A program made the translations under genes and the position numbers. The notes beneath the pieces were generated by a model, which did not search any database, was not told the origin of the DNA, and saw nothing but the letters and a program-made list of their open reading frames with translations. This document shows positions 54,544 to 63,556 of a stretch of 64,000 bases of DNA, piece by piece (position 1 is the stretch's first letter; each line of letters begins with the position of its first letter). Source of the stretch: CALBPI01 sp039033995 (GTDB lineage Bacteria; Pseudomonadota; Gammaproteobacteria; Steroidobacterales; Woeseiaceae); contig JBCCBP010000001.1 in NCBI GenBank assembly GCA_039033995.1, positions 124,001-188,000 on the forward strand, read 5' to 3'.

Positions 54544-54912
54544 TGTAGGGCTCCGGCGGGTCCGCCGCGCATCCAGGCGAGTGCACCAGCCGGCGGCTAG
54601 TGCCTCGATTCGCCGTACTCGCGGAAGACGGGTAAATATCTGTCGCTAAGTATAATACAACGCGCAACAACGGCACACAGCCGCGTCGCATTTTAGTTGA
54701 CCATGAACATTGCCTCGGCAGGCCGGTTTGATGTGGTTTTGTACTGGACTAGCGCCCCCAGACACCCGAAAATATGCAGCCCGGCAAGGCTAGCCGGTAT
54801 CGCTTCGCGAAACCGCTATACACCGCACGCCAATCCGTCAGTCATGCGAATGGTCGGCGCTTGTCATAAACGCCCTGCCATCTTTAGAACTTTGATACCG
54901 GAGCACAGCGAC
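54544..54912. other. Divergent intergenic region between cytochrome c5 and ctaA genes
   Basis: About 370 bp with no convincing gene. A TATAAT hexamer is at 54651-54656 in an A/T-rich patch; no matching -35 stands out. The region is partly covered by an in-frame upstream extension of the ctaA frame (from 54697) that lacks family similarity and is not believed to be translated. Confidence 0.45.
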
Positions 54913-55947
54913 ATGCCCAGTCACGCGGCGAGCATGCCAGAATCAACAGCGGCGCGTTGGTACGCCCGACTCTTGCCGTTGACGACCCTTCTGGCGCTCG
55001 GCGTGGTGGTGCTGGGTGCCTGGGTACGTCTCACGGATGCGGGCCTGGGCTGCCCGGATTGGCCCGGCTGTTACGGCACGCTAACGGTCCCGCAAACAGC
55101 TGAAGAGCTGGCCGTCGCAAGCGAGGTGTATCCGGAACGTCCCGTCGAAACCCAGAAAGCCTGGAACGAGATGATCCATCGCTATTTCGCCGGGACGCTG
55201 GGGTTGCTCGTGTTCGCGATCGTGGTGTGCGCCTGGCGTGCGCGACGGACCTATTCGCAGCATCCCGTCGTATTGCCGACAGTGCTCGGCGTGCTGGTCG
55301 TTTTTCAGGCTTTGCTTGGCATGTGGACTGTGACGCTACTGTTGAAGCCCGCCATCGTGATGTCGCACCTGCTGGGTGGCATGAGCACGCTGGGCCTGTT
55401 GTTCTGGCTGACCCTGCGCGCACATCGGCGCGGTCGGCAAACGACTCCGTCGGGGTATCGGCGGTTTGCGGGGGTGGCAGCTTTGGTCGTCTTTGTGCAA
55501 ATCGCACTCGGCGGCTGGACTAGCACCAACTATGCGGCGCTTGCGTGCCCGGAATTACCAACTTGTCAGGGCAGCTGGTGGCCCGAGACCGACTTCGGCG
55601 AGGCGTTCGTGTTCTGGCGCGGACTCGGTATTGACTATGAAGGTGGGGTGCTTGATGGCGCAGCTCGGGCAGCCATTCATCTGACGCATCGCATTGGCGC
55701 AATCGTTGTGACGCTGTTGCTGCTGGCGCTGATCGTCACGTTCTGGCGGACTGGCAAGCCCCCACTGCGGCGCGCGACGATCGTCGTCGCGGCTGCATTA
55801 GCACTGCAGATCTCGATTGGAATAGGCATAATTGAGTGGTCATTGCCGCTATGGCTGGCCACCTCACATAACGCGGGAGGGGCGCTCTTGTTGCTAGCGA
55901 TGATCTTCCTCAACCACGAGACCCGCTATGTCCAAAGCGCAAGCTGA
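54913..55947 (+). CDS. ctaA: Haem A synthase CtaA/Cox15
   Basis: A 344-residue, eight-helix membrane enzyme that oxidises the C8 methyl of haem O to make haem A for cytochrome aa3 oxidases. Features are GAWVRLTDAGLGCPDWPGCYG near residue 40, the haem-ligand His in MIHRYFAGTLG, the second half repeat GGWTSTNYAALACPELPTCQG, and LTHRIGA. ATG 54913 gives the usual length. The end overlaps ctaB by 20 bp. Confidence 0.93.
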   Translation: MPSHAASMPESTAARWYARLLPLTTLLALGVVVLGAWVRLTDAGLGCPDWPGCYGTLTVPQTAEELAVASEVYPERPVETQKAWNEMIHRYFAGTLGLLVFAIVVCAWRARRTYSQHPVVLPTVLGVLVVFQALLGMWTVTLLLKPAIVMSHLLGGMSTLGLLFWLTLRAHRRGRQTTPSGYRRFAGVAALVVFVQIALGGWTSTNYAALACPELPTCQGSWWPETDFGEAFVFWRGLGIDYEGGVLDGAARAAIHLTHRIGAIVVTLLLLALIVTFWRTGKPPLRRATIVVAAALALQISIGIGIIEWSLPLWLATSHNAGGALLLLAMIFLNHETRYVQSAS

Positions 55948-56830
55948 TGTCGCCTCGCTGACCGCTCGCAGTAGTATCAGAGACTACTACGAGCTCACCA
56001 AGCCGCGCGTGGTCATGCTGATTGTATTCACTGCGATCGTGGGTATGTTGCTGGCTGTTCCTGGTCTTCCGCCGCTCGATGCGCTGCTGTTCGGTACTAT
56101 CGGTATCGGCTTTGCGTCGTCTTCGGCCGCAGCGATCAACCAGATCATCGATGCTCGCGTCGATGCGCAGATGGCGCGCACTCAGCGTCGGCCGCTGGTG
56201 CTTGGCAATATTTCCGACCGTCAGGCGCTGACCTTTGCGGGCTTGCTGTGCGTCGTATCCATGGCCGTCTTATGGTGGCTGGTCAACCCGTTAACCGCGG
56301 TCCTGACTTTCCTGTCCCTGATTGGGTACGCGGTGATCTACACCGTCTACCTGAAACCGGCGACACCGCAAAATATTGTGATCGGCGGTGCTGCGGGCGC
56401 GGCGCCACCCGTGCTTGGCTGGGTCGCTGTCACTGGTGAGATACATGCGCACGCGCTGCTGCTGTTCCTGATCATCTTTGTCTGGACACCACCGCATTTC
56501 TGGGCGCTGGCGATCGCGCGGCGAGACGAATACGCGAAAGTGGGCACACCGATGCTCCCCGTCACCCACGGGGTGCCGTATACAAAGCTGTCGGTGCTGC
56601 TCTACACCATCCTGTTGGTCATCGTCACATTGCTGCCATGGCTCTCGGGCATGACAGGCTTAATCTATTTGGTGTCAGCGCTGGTGTTGGGGGCGGTGTT
56701 CCTGAAGCACGCGATCCGCTTGCGGGCGCACAGCGGCGATCAACCCGCGATGCCGATGTTCGTCTACTCCATCAACTACCTGATGTACCTGTTCGCCGCG
56801 CTGTTAGTCGATCACTACCTGCCGCTGTAG
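55928..56830 (+). CDS. ctaB: Haem O synthase (protoheme IX farnesyltransferase)
   Basis: A 300-residue UbiA-superfamily prenyltransferase. The first Asp-rich motif NQIIDARVDAQMART and the second, near RRDEYAKVG, bind farnesyl diphosphate through Mg2+. KPRVVMLIVFTAIVGM opens the first helix. It supplies haem O to CtaA; the same enzyme is called CyoE or CtaB. It overlaps ctaA and so is translationally coupled. Confidence 0.95.
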   Translation: MSKAQADVASLTARSSIRDYYELTKPRVVMLIVFTAIVGMLLAVPGLPPLDALLFGTIGIGFASSSAAAINQIIDARVDAQMARTQRRPLVLGNISDRQALTFAGLLCVVSMAVLWWLVNPLTAVLTFLSLIGYAVIYTVYLKPATPQNIVIGGAAGAAPPVLGWVAVTGEIHAHALLLFLIIFVWTPPHFWALAIARRDEYAKVGTPMLPVTHGVPYTKLSVLLYTILLVIVTLLPWLSGMTGLIYLVSALVLGAVFLKHAIRLRAHSGDQPAMPMFVYSINYLMYLFAALLVDHYLPL

Positions 56831-56964
56831 CTTTCTGTTGCGTTTCAGCAACAGCGCGCGCATCGTTTTGTTACAAAGATCGTTCAGTGAACATTATAAA
56901 ACGTGGCTAAGCCCTTAAAAACAAGGGTAAACCCCCGAAACTTCCGTAAAAACAAAAGCGTGAA

Positions 56965-57000
56965 ACTTGTCACAAAAGTGACAAGTAACCACAATATACT
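56965..57000 (+). promoter_or_regulatory. Perfect 22-bp palindromic operator and promoter upstream of the large TonB receptor
   Basis: ACTTGTCAC, four A, and GTGACAAGT form a perfect inverted repeat (56965-56986). A TATACT -10 hexamer lies at 56995-57000, so the palindrome covers the -35 region. Transcription would start about 160 bp before the receptor. The rest of the 336-bp spacer is A/T-rich with no gene; CCCTT/AAGGG half-sites lie near 56910-56930. Confidence 0.6.
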
Positions 57001-57166
57001 GCATCGGCTAGCGCCCGGTCGTTGATGCGATGTTGCATTTACCAAACACTGGTATTTCGTCATGTCCACGACCGCTCGTCGTTAATTGGGGCGTTGACCG
57101 ACCAGCCTGGATGGGCCGGCGGCAACGATAACTAAACCGATCTTTTTTCTTTTGGAAGGAAACACC

Positions 57167-60100
57167 ATGAAGAGCTTTGTCACGCATCTGCGCTTCGGCA
57201 GTCTGCTTGCGGCTTCTTGTGCTGCTGTCCTTGCGACTGCACCGGTAGAAGTGCAAGCGCAGGAAGTCACCTCATCGATTCGCGGTAAGGTAATCAGCGC
57301 CGAGGGCACACCATTGGCAGGCACCACGGTCGTCGTTACCGACGAACGGACCGGCGTCAAGCGTACTTTTGAAACCAACTCGTCGGGCACATTCTTTGCC
57401 TCACGTCTCGCGGTTGGCGGCCCGTATCGCGTCGAGGTCCCTGGCCAGCGCGAAGTTACGATCCCTTCCATTTCGCTGGGTGATATTTACAACGTCACCG
57501 TCGACCTGCAAAACGCAGGTGCGATGGAAGAAATCGTTGTGCTGGGTCAGGCGTCGACGGGTATCGATACCGCGCCTGGACCGGCAGCGACCTTCAACAC
57601 GTTCGAACTGGAGCGTACCGTCGCGTTTAACCGTGACATCGTTGACGTCTACGGCGTTGACCCGCGCTTGAACCTCGATAACGAAGACGGCGGTTTCGAA
57701 ATCAACTGTGTGGGTAAGAACCCGCGCTTCAACAGTGTCACGCTGGATGGCGTTAGCCAGAATGACCGCTTCGGTTTGAACTCGAACGGTTACTCGACCG
57801 CGGTTGGCCAGCCATTCCCGTTTGATGCGTTGGCGCAGGTCGCTGTTGAGCTGGCGCCGTTCGATGTCACCTACGGCGGTTTCTCTGCTTGTAACATCAA
57901 CTCGGTGACCCGTCAGGGCAGCAACGAGTTTTCCGGTAATGCGTTCTGGGAAATCACCACAGAATCACTGCGTGGCGACAGCCTCGGTGGTACCGATGAA
58001 GACTTCAGCACCGACGACTTCCGTGAAGATCGCCGCGGTTTCACGTTCGGCGGCCCGATCATCAAGGATCGTCTGTTCTTCTTCACCGCATACGAAGACA
58101 ACGAGCGTCCGCGCTTCCTCGCGCAGGGCTTCAATGGTTCTGGCAACGGCCAAGAGCGTCCTTGGTTCAGTCAGTCTGACTTCAATCGCATCAACGACAT
58201 CGCCAACAATATCTATGGCTATGATCCGGGCGGTGAGCCGACCGACGGCGCGGTAGAGTTCGAGAAGTATCTCGTTCGTCTGGATTGGACGATCAACGAT
58301 AACCATAACTTGGCGGTGATCTACAACTACTTCGATGGTTTCGAAGATCGCGCGTCGGATGGCGACGACAATGAGTTCGAATTCTCGAATCACTTCTACA
58401 CCAAAGGTGCAGAATCCGAGAACACGACCTTGATCCTGTCTTCGCAGTGGACGGATGCATTTTCGACGCAGTTCTTCTACTCGGACTTCTTCCTCGACGA
58501 CTCTCAGATCACGGTTGGTCCGCCGGACTTTGGCGATCACCAAATCGAGATCGACGGCAACACCGTCTACCTCGGTGCGGATGACAGCCGCCAGGCCAAC
58601 GGTCTCGGTTACGATTCGGCGTTCATCAAGGCCACCGGTCAGTTGCTGGTTGCCGACCATGTCCTGACCTTCGGCTACGAGCAAGAAACGGTTGACGTCT
58701 TCAACCTGTTTGTCCAGCACGCACGCGGTGGTGAGTACGATTACTTTGATGACTCTGAAAGCAACCCGGCTTTTTGTGCGGCGCTCTCGGCACAAGGTCG
58801 TTTCGACGATCCCGCTTGCGGATTGTCGGGCATCGACAAGTTTGAGCTCGGTCGCCCAAGCCGCATTTACTACGGTTCTGGCGGTGGTACCAACAACCCG
58901 CTGGATGCGGCGGCTGACTACGAGTACACGCAACAGAGCTTGTACCTGCAGGACGAGTTCTTCCTTGACAGTCTCGGTCTGACGGTCACAGCAGGTCTGC
59001 GTTACGAGAACTTCAAGTCTGACGATCGCCCAACCTTCAACCCGACCTTTACGGCGGCGAATGGCGGGCTGCGTAACGATGCCAACATCGACGGCGTCGA
59101 CATCCTGATGCCACGTGTCGGCTTCAACTGGGAGTACAGCCAGGATCTGACGATCCGCGGTGGTGCCGGTCTGTTCAGTGGCGGTAACCCGTTCGTCTGG
59201 ATCTCCAACTCGTACTCGAACGATGGTCTGACCAACGTTCAGTTGCAGCTGCGTAACTTCGATGGCGCGCGTACGCTGTTCGGTGGTGCCGGTATCGACC
59301 CGACGACGGTCATTCCTCTGGTTGGCCCGAACCCGGGTGCGAGTACACCGCAGGAACTGTTTGACCTGGTTGGCGCGGTGACGTCCAACGATGCGAACGA
59401 CAGCAACCTGGCGCTCGTTGATCCGGACTATGAGCAACCGGCTGAGTGGAAACTGGCCTTGGGTGCCACCTACGACACACCGTGGTGGGGCATGCAGGCC
59501 GACATCGACTTCTTGTACACGCGCGCAGAAAACCCGGCGTTCTACGTGGATCTTTCACAAGAGATTGTGGGTAACACTCGCGCTGGCGCGCCGATCTACG
59601 GCTACATTGACGGTCGTGGCGAAGACAACCTGATGTTGACCAACTCGGATGAGAATCCTGAGTCAACCTCGTTGTCTCTGGTACTGCGCAAAGAGTGGGA
59701 CAACGGCTTCGACTTGCTGTTGGGCTACGCATACACCCAAGCGGAAGACGTCTCTCCGATGACGTCATCGACAGCGGGTTCGAACTTCTCGAACACGGCA
59801 TTGCTGGACATCAACAATCCTGGCGTTGGCCCGTCTAACTACGTCGTACCACATCGTCTGACGTTGCGTGCGCTGTACACGGCGAACATCTTCGGCGACT
59901 ACCAGACACGCTTCGCACTGAACGCGTTCGCACAGGAAGGGCAGCCGCAGAGCTATGTTATGGATACAACCGGTCTCGAGGGCAACCGCTCACGTCGTCA
60001 CTTGTTGTACGTGCCAACCGGTGTCAACGATCCGAACGTCGTGTTCGCGATGTCGCCGGAAGATCAGGCTGCGTTCTTCAACTTCGTATCACGCGAAGGT

Positions 60101-60427
60101 CTGGCGCAAGGCCAGTTTGTCGGACGCAACTCGACACACGCGCGTTGGACAAACCGCATGGACCTGCGTATCGATCAGGAAATCCCCACGTTCATCGATG
60201 GTGTAACGGGTACGGCATTCCTGAAGATCTACAACCTCGGCAACTTCCTGAACAAGGACTGGGGTAAGGTCTACGATGCACAGTTCTTCTCGATCGACGT
60301 TGTCGATGCGGACATCAACGATGATGGCCAATACGTCTACACGGACTTCACTGATCGTCCGTTGACCAACCTGATCGAAAACCGGTCATTGTGGTCGATT
60401 CGTATGGGTCTGGAAGTACGCTTCTAA
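57167..60427 (+). CDS. Oar-like TonB-dependent outer-membrane receptor
   Basis: A 1086-residue protein. It has a signal peptide (about 1-35, cleavage after VQA), a carboxypeptidase-regulatory-like domain (about 38-115), a TonB-box-like region EEIVVLGQ, a plug domain with CVGKNPRFNSVTLDGV, and a large barrel ending SIRMGLEVRF. Oar-type receptors take up peptides or polymers or serve in adhesion; the substrate is unknown. GGAAGGA is six bases before ATG 57167. Codon choice is strongly biased to C-ending codons compared with neighbours, which suggests high expression. Confidence 0.9.
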   Translation: MKSFVTHLRFGSLLAASCAAVLATAPVEVQAQEVTSSIRGKVISAEGTPLAGTTVVVTDERTGVKRTFETNSSGTFFASRLAVGGPYRVEVPGQREVTIPSISLGDIYNVTVDLQNAGAMEEIVVLGQASTGIDTAPGPAATFNTFELERTVAFNRDIVDVYGVDPRLNLDNEDGGFEINCVGKNPRFNSVTLDGVSQNDRFGLNSNGYSTAVGQPFPFDALAQVAVELAPFDVTYGGFSACNINSVTRQGSNEFSGNAFWEITTESLRGDSLGGTDEDFSTDDFREDRRGFTFGGPIIKDRLFFFTAYEDNERPRFLAQGFNGSGNGQERPWFSQSDFNRINDIANNIYGYDPGGEPTDGAVEFEKYLVRLDWTINDNHNLAVIYNYFDGFEDRASDGDDNEFEFSNHFYTKGAESENTTLILSSQWTDAFSTQFFYSDFFLDDSQITVGPPDFGDHQIEIDGNTVYLGADDSRQANGLGYDSAFIKATGQLLVADHVLTFGYEQETVDVFNLFVQHARGGEYDYFDDSESNPAFCAALSAQGRFDDPACGLSGIDKFELGRPSRIYYGSGGGTNNPLDAAADYEYTQQSLYLQDEFFLDSLGLTVTAGLRYENFKSDDRPTFNPTFTAANGGLRNDANIDGVDILMPRVGFNWEYSQDLTIRGGAGLFSGGNPFVWISNSYSNDGLTNVQLQLRNFDGARTLFGGAGIDPTTVIPLVGPNPGASTPQELFDLVGAVTSNDANDSNLALVDPDYEQPAEWKLALGATYDTPWWGMQADIDFLYTRAENPAFYVDLSQEIVGNTRAGAPIYGYIDGRGEDNLMLTNSDENPESTSLSLVLRKEWDNGFDLLLGYAYTQAEDVSPMTSSTAGSNFSNTALLDINNPGVGPSNYVVPHRLTLRALYTANIFGDYQTRFALNAFAQEGQPQSYVMDTTGLEGNRSRRHLLYVPTGVNDPNVVFAMSPEDQAAFFNFVSREGLAQGQFVGRNSTHARWTNRMDLRIDQEIPTFIDGVTGTAFLKIYNLGNFLNKDWGKVYDAQFFSIDVVDADINDDGQYVYTDFTDRPLTNLIENRSLWSIRMGLEVRF

Positions 60428-60454
60428 ACAGACACATCAGTCTGTGATCGAATG

Positions 60455-60489
60455 AAGGCCAGCCCGGTTTCCGGGCTGGCCTTTTTTTT
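60455..60489 (+). terminator. Strong rho-independent terminator after the Oar-like receptor
   Basis: An 11-bp G/C-rich stem (GGCCAGCCCGG/CCGGGCTGGCC) with a TTT loop is flanked by AA and followed by eight T. It lies 28 bp after the stop codon. Confidence 0.92.
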
Positions 60490-60503
60490 GGCCAAGGATG
60501 GCC

Positions 60504-60667
60504 TTATGCCGCGGAGCCCATGGATGGGCGGGAGCGGCGTGTGGATGCTGGCAAGACGTTTTAGTTGCGCGTCCGGGAACGGCGAGACAGGGACGTGCTT
60601 ATGCCGTGAAGGACAGGATGTCCGGGAACGGCGAAACAGGGATGTGCTTATGCCGCGGAGCCGATGG
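60504..60667. repeat. Intergenic repeat cluster, 49-bp direct repeats and palindromes
   Basis: A 36-bp unit beginning GTCCGGGAACGGCGA occurs at 60571-60606 and 60620-60655, two copies 49 bp apart with two differences. CTTATGCCGCGGAGCC followed by one base and ATGGAT occurs at 60503-60525 and 60647-60667. The first of these extends into a palindrome, GCCCATGGATGGGC (60516-60529). This is REP-like DNA; the plus-strand frame through it (60452-60793) is not believed to be a gene. Confidence 0.75.
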
Positions 60668-60753
60668 ATAACCAGAAGCAGAAGAGTAGTAGTACTGCAT
60701 CTACTCCCGACAACCCAACGAAACCGTTGCCGAGTTCCAATAGAGTTGCCTGA

Positions 60754-61332
60754 ATGCTATCTGCTGTTCTTTCCGTTGTTGTTCACTTGCTAACGAGCCC
60801 GCTGATGTCTCCTGAAGCTGAATCCCCGACCTGTCGACCGTTGCTGATAATGACAGACCGCGAGTCTGCCGCCGGGTGGCGCAGTGTGAACGACAATGTC
60901 ATGGGCGGTCGCTCGCTCGGCGCAGCCGAGTTTCAGGACGGACAATTGCGCTTCAGCGGTGCCATCAATACCAATGGCGGCGGGTTTGCTTCGATTCGCC
61001 ATGCGCTGCCCAAAGGCGCTTTGGCTGGCGGAAATGCGGTGCGAATCACGATGCTCCCAGACGATCGCACCTACCAAGTCAGCTTTCAAACCAGTGAGCG
61101 GTCGTGGGGTCGTCCAGTGGCTTACCGCGTCGACATTCGCAATCCAGCACCAGGAGAATGGGTTGAGCCGACGGTGTTTTTCTCAGAGTTGCAAGCCACG
61201 GTGTTTGGGCGCCGTGTGCGTAGCGCACCATTCGATCCGGCCGATGCACGAACGATATCCATCTTCATTGCTGACGGTGTCGATGGCGACTTTGACCTCG
61301 CCCTGAAATCGATTGAGCTGTGTTCGCTGTAG
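60754..61332 (+). CDS. CIA30 family protein
   Basis: A 192-residue protein of the complex I intermediate-associated protein 30 type. GWRSVNDNVMGGRSLG and FSGAINTNGGGFASIR are the conserved motifs of the galactose-binding-like jelly roll. A short hydrophobic N-terminus (about 1-17) may be a signal peptide. Bacterial members have no proven function. An alternative start is ATG 60805. Confidence 0.85.
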   Translation: MLSAVLSVVVHLLTSPLMSPEAESPTCRPLLIMTDRESAAGWRSVNDNVMGGRSLGAAEFQDGQLRFSGAINTNGGGFASIRHALPKGALAGGNAVRITMLPDDRTYQVSFQTSERSWGRPVAYRVDIRNPAPGEWVEPTVFFSELQATVFGRRVRSAPFDPADARTISIFIADGVDGDFDLALKSIELCSL

Positions 61333-61383
61333 CGAACATCGGCGTCTCGCGGCTGTCTTTACGAGTCGTGTAAACTGCCCAAC

Positions 61384-62271
61384 ATGGAACCCGCCGGTAC
61401 CCGAGACTGTGTCAGCTGTGGTGCGCCACAGCCGGGCACTTTTTGCTCTGTCTGTGGCGAGCGCCGCCTGGATCAACACGATCGTCGACTGAGTGCGTTT
61501 CTCGCACGCGCGGTGCTTGAGGTGTCCGATCTTGACTCCCGACTTTTGCGCACCCTGCGCGCCTTGTTATTCAAGCCGGGTGAACTAACCAGCGCCTTCG
61601 CGCAGGGCAGACGGGTCGGCTATTTGCAGCCCGTGCAATTGTTTCTGTTGATCAACCTTGTCTATTTCGTCGTGCAGCCATGGACCGCATTCAATGGCTA
61701 CAACACGACTCTGGATTCTCACCTCACTCAGCAGATCTACTCCAACTGGCTACCGGTGCAGGCATGGGTCGATGGTGCAGCAAGCCGCATGGGGCTGGAT
61801 CAGGAGACATTCCATATCGTCTTTAACAGCAAGAGCGAGCTGTTGGCACCCACGTTGCTGTTGTTTATCGTACCGTTATTTGCAGTTTTCGTCGGACTGC
61901 TGATGATCGGTCAGCGCGCATTGCCGGTGGATCATTGTGTCTTCGCGTTGCATGTCGTCGCTTTTCAGTTGGTGGTTTTGCACATGGTGGCTGCATTCCT
62001 GTGGCCACCGATCGTCGATCTGTTAGTGCGTGTGCTTTACGCCATCGCTGGGCAGGGCGCCGAGTGGGTTTCGCCGCTCGTTTCACTCCTATCAGAGGTC
62101 GGTCTTACGCTCTCCATCGTCGTACCCTATTTGTATGTCGCATTTCTACGGGTCTATGGCGTCGCTCGTTGGCGTGCATTGTTGTCCGCATTCCTGGGTT
62201 ACGTGCTGATGATGGTAGCCACGAACATCTACCGCGCGATTCTCTTGCTCATCACTTTCCAGACGCTATAA
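61384..62271 (+). CDS. DUF3667 membrane protein with N-terminal zinc ribbon
   Basis: A 295-residue protein. The N-terminus has a four-Cys zinc ribbon (CVSCGAPQPGTFCSVCGERR), then an amphipathic region (FKPGELTSAFAQGRRVGYLQPV) and about five TM helices. This is the DUF3667 arrangement; function unknown. A lone gene downstream of the CIA30 gene, about 50 bp apart. Confidence 0.87.
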   Translation: MEPAGTRDCVSCGAPQPGTFCSVCGERRLDQHDRRLSAFLARAVLEVSDLDSRLLRTLRALLFKPGELTSAFAQGRRVGYLQPVQLFLLINLVYFVVQPWTAFNGYNTTLDSHLTQQIYSNWLPVQAWVDGAASRMGLDQETFHIVFNSKSELLAPTLLLFIVPLFAVFVGLLMIGQRALPVDHCVFALHVVAFQLVVLHMVAAFLWPPIVDLLVRVLYAIAGQGAEWVSPLVSLLSEVGLTLSIVVPYLYVAFLRVYGVARWRALLSAFLGYVLMMVATNIYRAILLLITFQTL

Positions 62272-62308
62272 ACGATGTAGGCATCGCGTCCCGGCAGTGT
62301 CTTTGCGT

Positions 62309-63556
62309 TTAGTCTGATTGCAGTGCCAGCACCGGATCGAGTCGTGCTGCCGAGAGTGCGGGATACACACCGAATCCGACAGCGATCAGCACGCACGTGA
62401 CGATCGCAAACAGGATGACGACAATAGACCACGCGACCGCCCAGCCGGCGAATGCGGCAATCACATACGCCATGACAACACCCAGTACGACGCCGAGGCC
62501 AGCGCCGAGTAGTGCAATGACCAACGTCTCGATCAGGAACTGTCGCACCACATCGTTTTCGCGGGCTCCCAATGCGCGTAACAGACCGATCTCGGACTTT
62601 CGCTCCATGACGCTCGCCAGCATGATATTCATGATTCCGATGCCGCCTACCAGCAATGAAATGCCGGCGACCGCCGACATGACGATCGTGAAAATACGCT
62701 GCGTTTGTTGATGCTGCGCCAACAGGCGCGCCGGGACGGTAATCTCATAGTCATCCTGCTCGCTATGACGCCGACGCAACAGATGATCGATTGCGGCTGA
62801 TCCCGTGCCCGGAGTCACGCTACTGGCCAGTCCAAACTTGACGGCGTCGAGTTCCGCACCCAATGCGTCCTTGCGCAGCCGTGATAATCCGGTCTGTAAT
62901 GGTATGAACACTTGATTGCTCTCACCGCCGACCTGGCGACCCTGGAACTCGCTGTTGGAAAGTTGTCGGTCAGCGAGCACGCCGATGACACGGACCCACA
63001 GGTGATTTATTTTGACAAAGCCGCCAAGTGCATCACCGTTCGGAAACAGTGCGCGTGCCGCCTCGCTGCCCAGCACCGCAACCTGGGCAAAACGCCGGTC
63101 ATCATCCTCTCCGAAGAGCGTGCCACGCGCCGCGTCCAGACTGGTCATCGCAAAATAGTCCGGACTGACCGCCATAACTTTTGCGCGACTGTCACCAAAA
63201 CGACTGAACAGACTCCAGGTCTGGAATTCCCGCGATGCCGCCCAGCGGTCAATGAAAGGTAACGTCCGTGCCGCGGCGTCGGCATCACGCAAGTTCAAGC
63301 CCGCTGAGTACTTGCGCACTTCTTTGAGCGCCTCGCCGTCGGCATCCTGTTTTTCGACGATGATGTTACGCAGACCCATGCCTTCGATCATCTCCAGTGC
63401 CTGTCGCTTACCGCCTTCGCTGACAGCGAGCATCGCGATCACGGCGCCGACACCAAACACCATACCGAGCAACGTCAGGGCAGTGCGCAACCGATGATGC
63501 GAGAGCTGCCCCAGCGCCTGGCGGATGTCCAGCCAGAGTGTTTTGCTCTGGTTCAC
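62309..63556 (-). CDS. MacB-type ABC transporter permease (FtsX superfamily)
   Basis: A 415-residue permease with an N-terminal TM helix (about 22-46, LTLLGMVFGVGAVIAMLAVSEG), a large periplasmic MacB core domain (about 50-285), and three C-terminal helices that form the FtsX fold (MERKSEIGLLRALGARENDV). Such permeases work with a separate or fused ATPase and a periplasmic adaptor. The adaptor gene overlaps its start by 4 bp; the ATPase gene is not seen within the window. Confidence 0.9.
   Translation of the reverse strand: MNQSKTLWLDIRQALGQLSHHRLRTALTLLGMVFGVGAVIAMLAVSEGGKRQALEMIEGMGLRNIIVEKQDADGEALKEVRKYSAGLNLRDADAAARTLPFIDRWAASREFQTWSLFSRFGDSRAKVMAVSPDYFAMTSLDAARGTLFGEDDDRRFAQVAVLGSEAARALFPNGDALGGFVKINHLWVRVIGVLADRQLSNSEFQGRQVGGESNQVFIPLQTGLSRLRKDALGAELDAVKFGLASSVTPGTGSAAIDHLLRRRHSEQDDYEITVPARLLAQHQQTQRIFTIVMSAVAGISLLVGGIGIMNIMLASVMERKSEIGLLRALGARENDVVRQFLIETLVIALLGAGLGVVLGVVMAYVIAAFAGWAVAWSIVVILFAIVTCVLIAVGFGVYPALSAARLDPVLALQSD

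Noticed and set aside
54697..54912. N-terminal extension of ctaA
   Set aside because: The extra 72 codons have no similarity to CtaA and lack a membrane helix; ATG 54913 gives the normal size.
56833..56852. Hairpin CTGTTGC/GCAACAG after ctaB as a terminator
   Set aside because: The stem is good but no T-run follows, so it is not a standard rho-independent terminator.
57965..59437. 490-codon open frame on the minus strand within the Oar-like receptor gene
   Set aside because: It lies wholly opposite a clear TonB-dependent receptor. Its composition (Val/Arg/Thr rich, no domains) is what biased codon use produces on the reverse strand.
60452..60793. 113-codon plus-strand frame between the Oar-like receptor and CIA30 genes
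   Set aside because: It starts inside the terminator and runs through the repeat cluster; the apparent protein repeats simply follow the DNA repeats.
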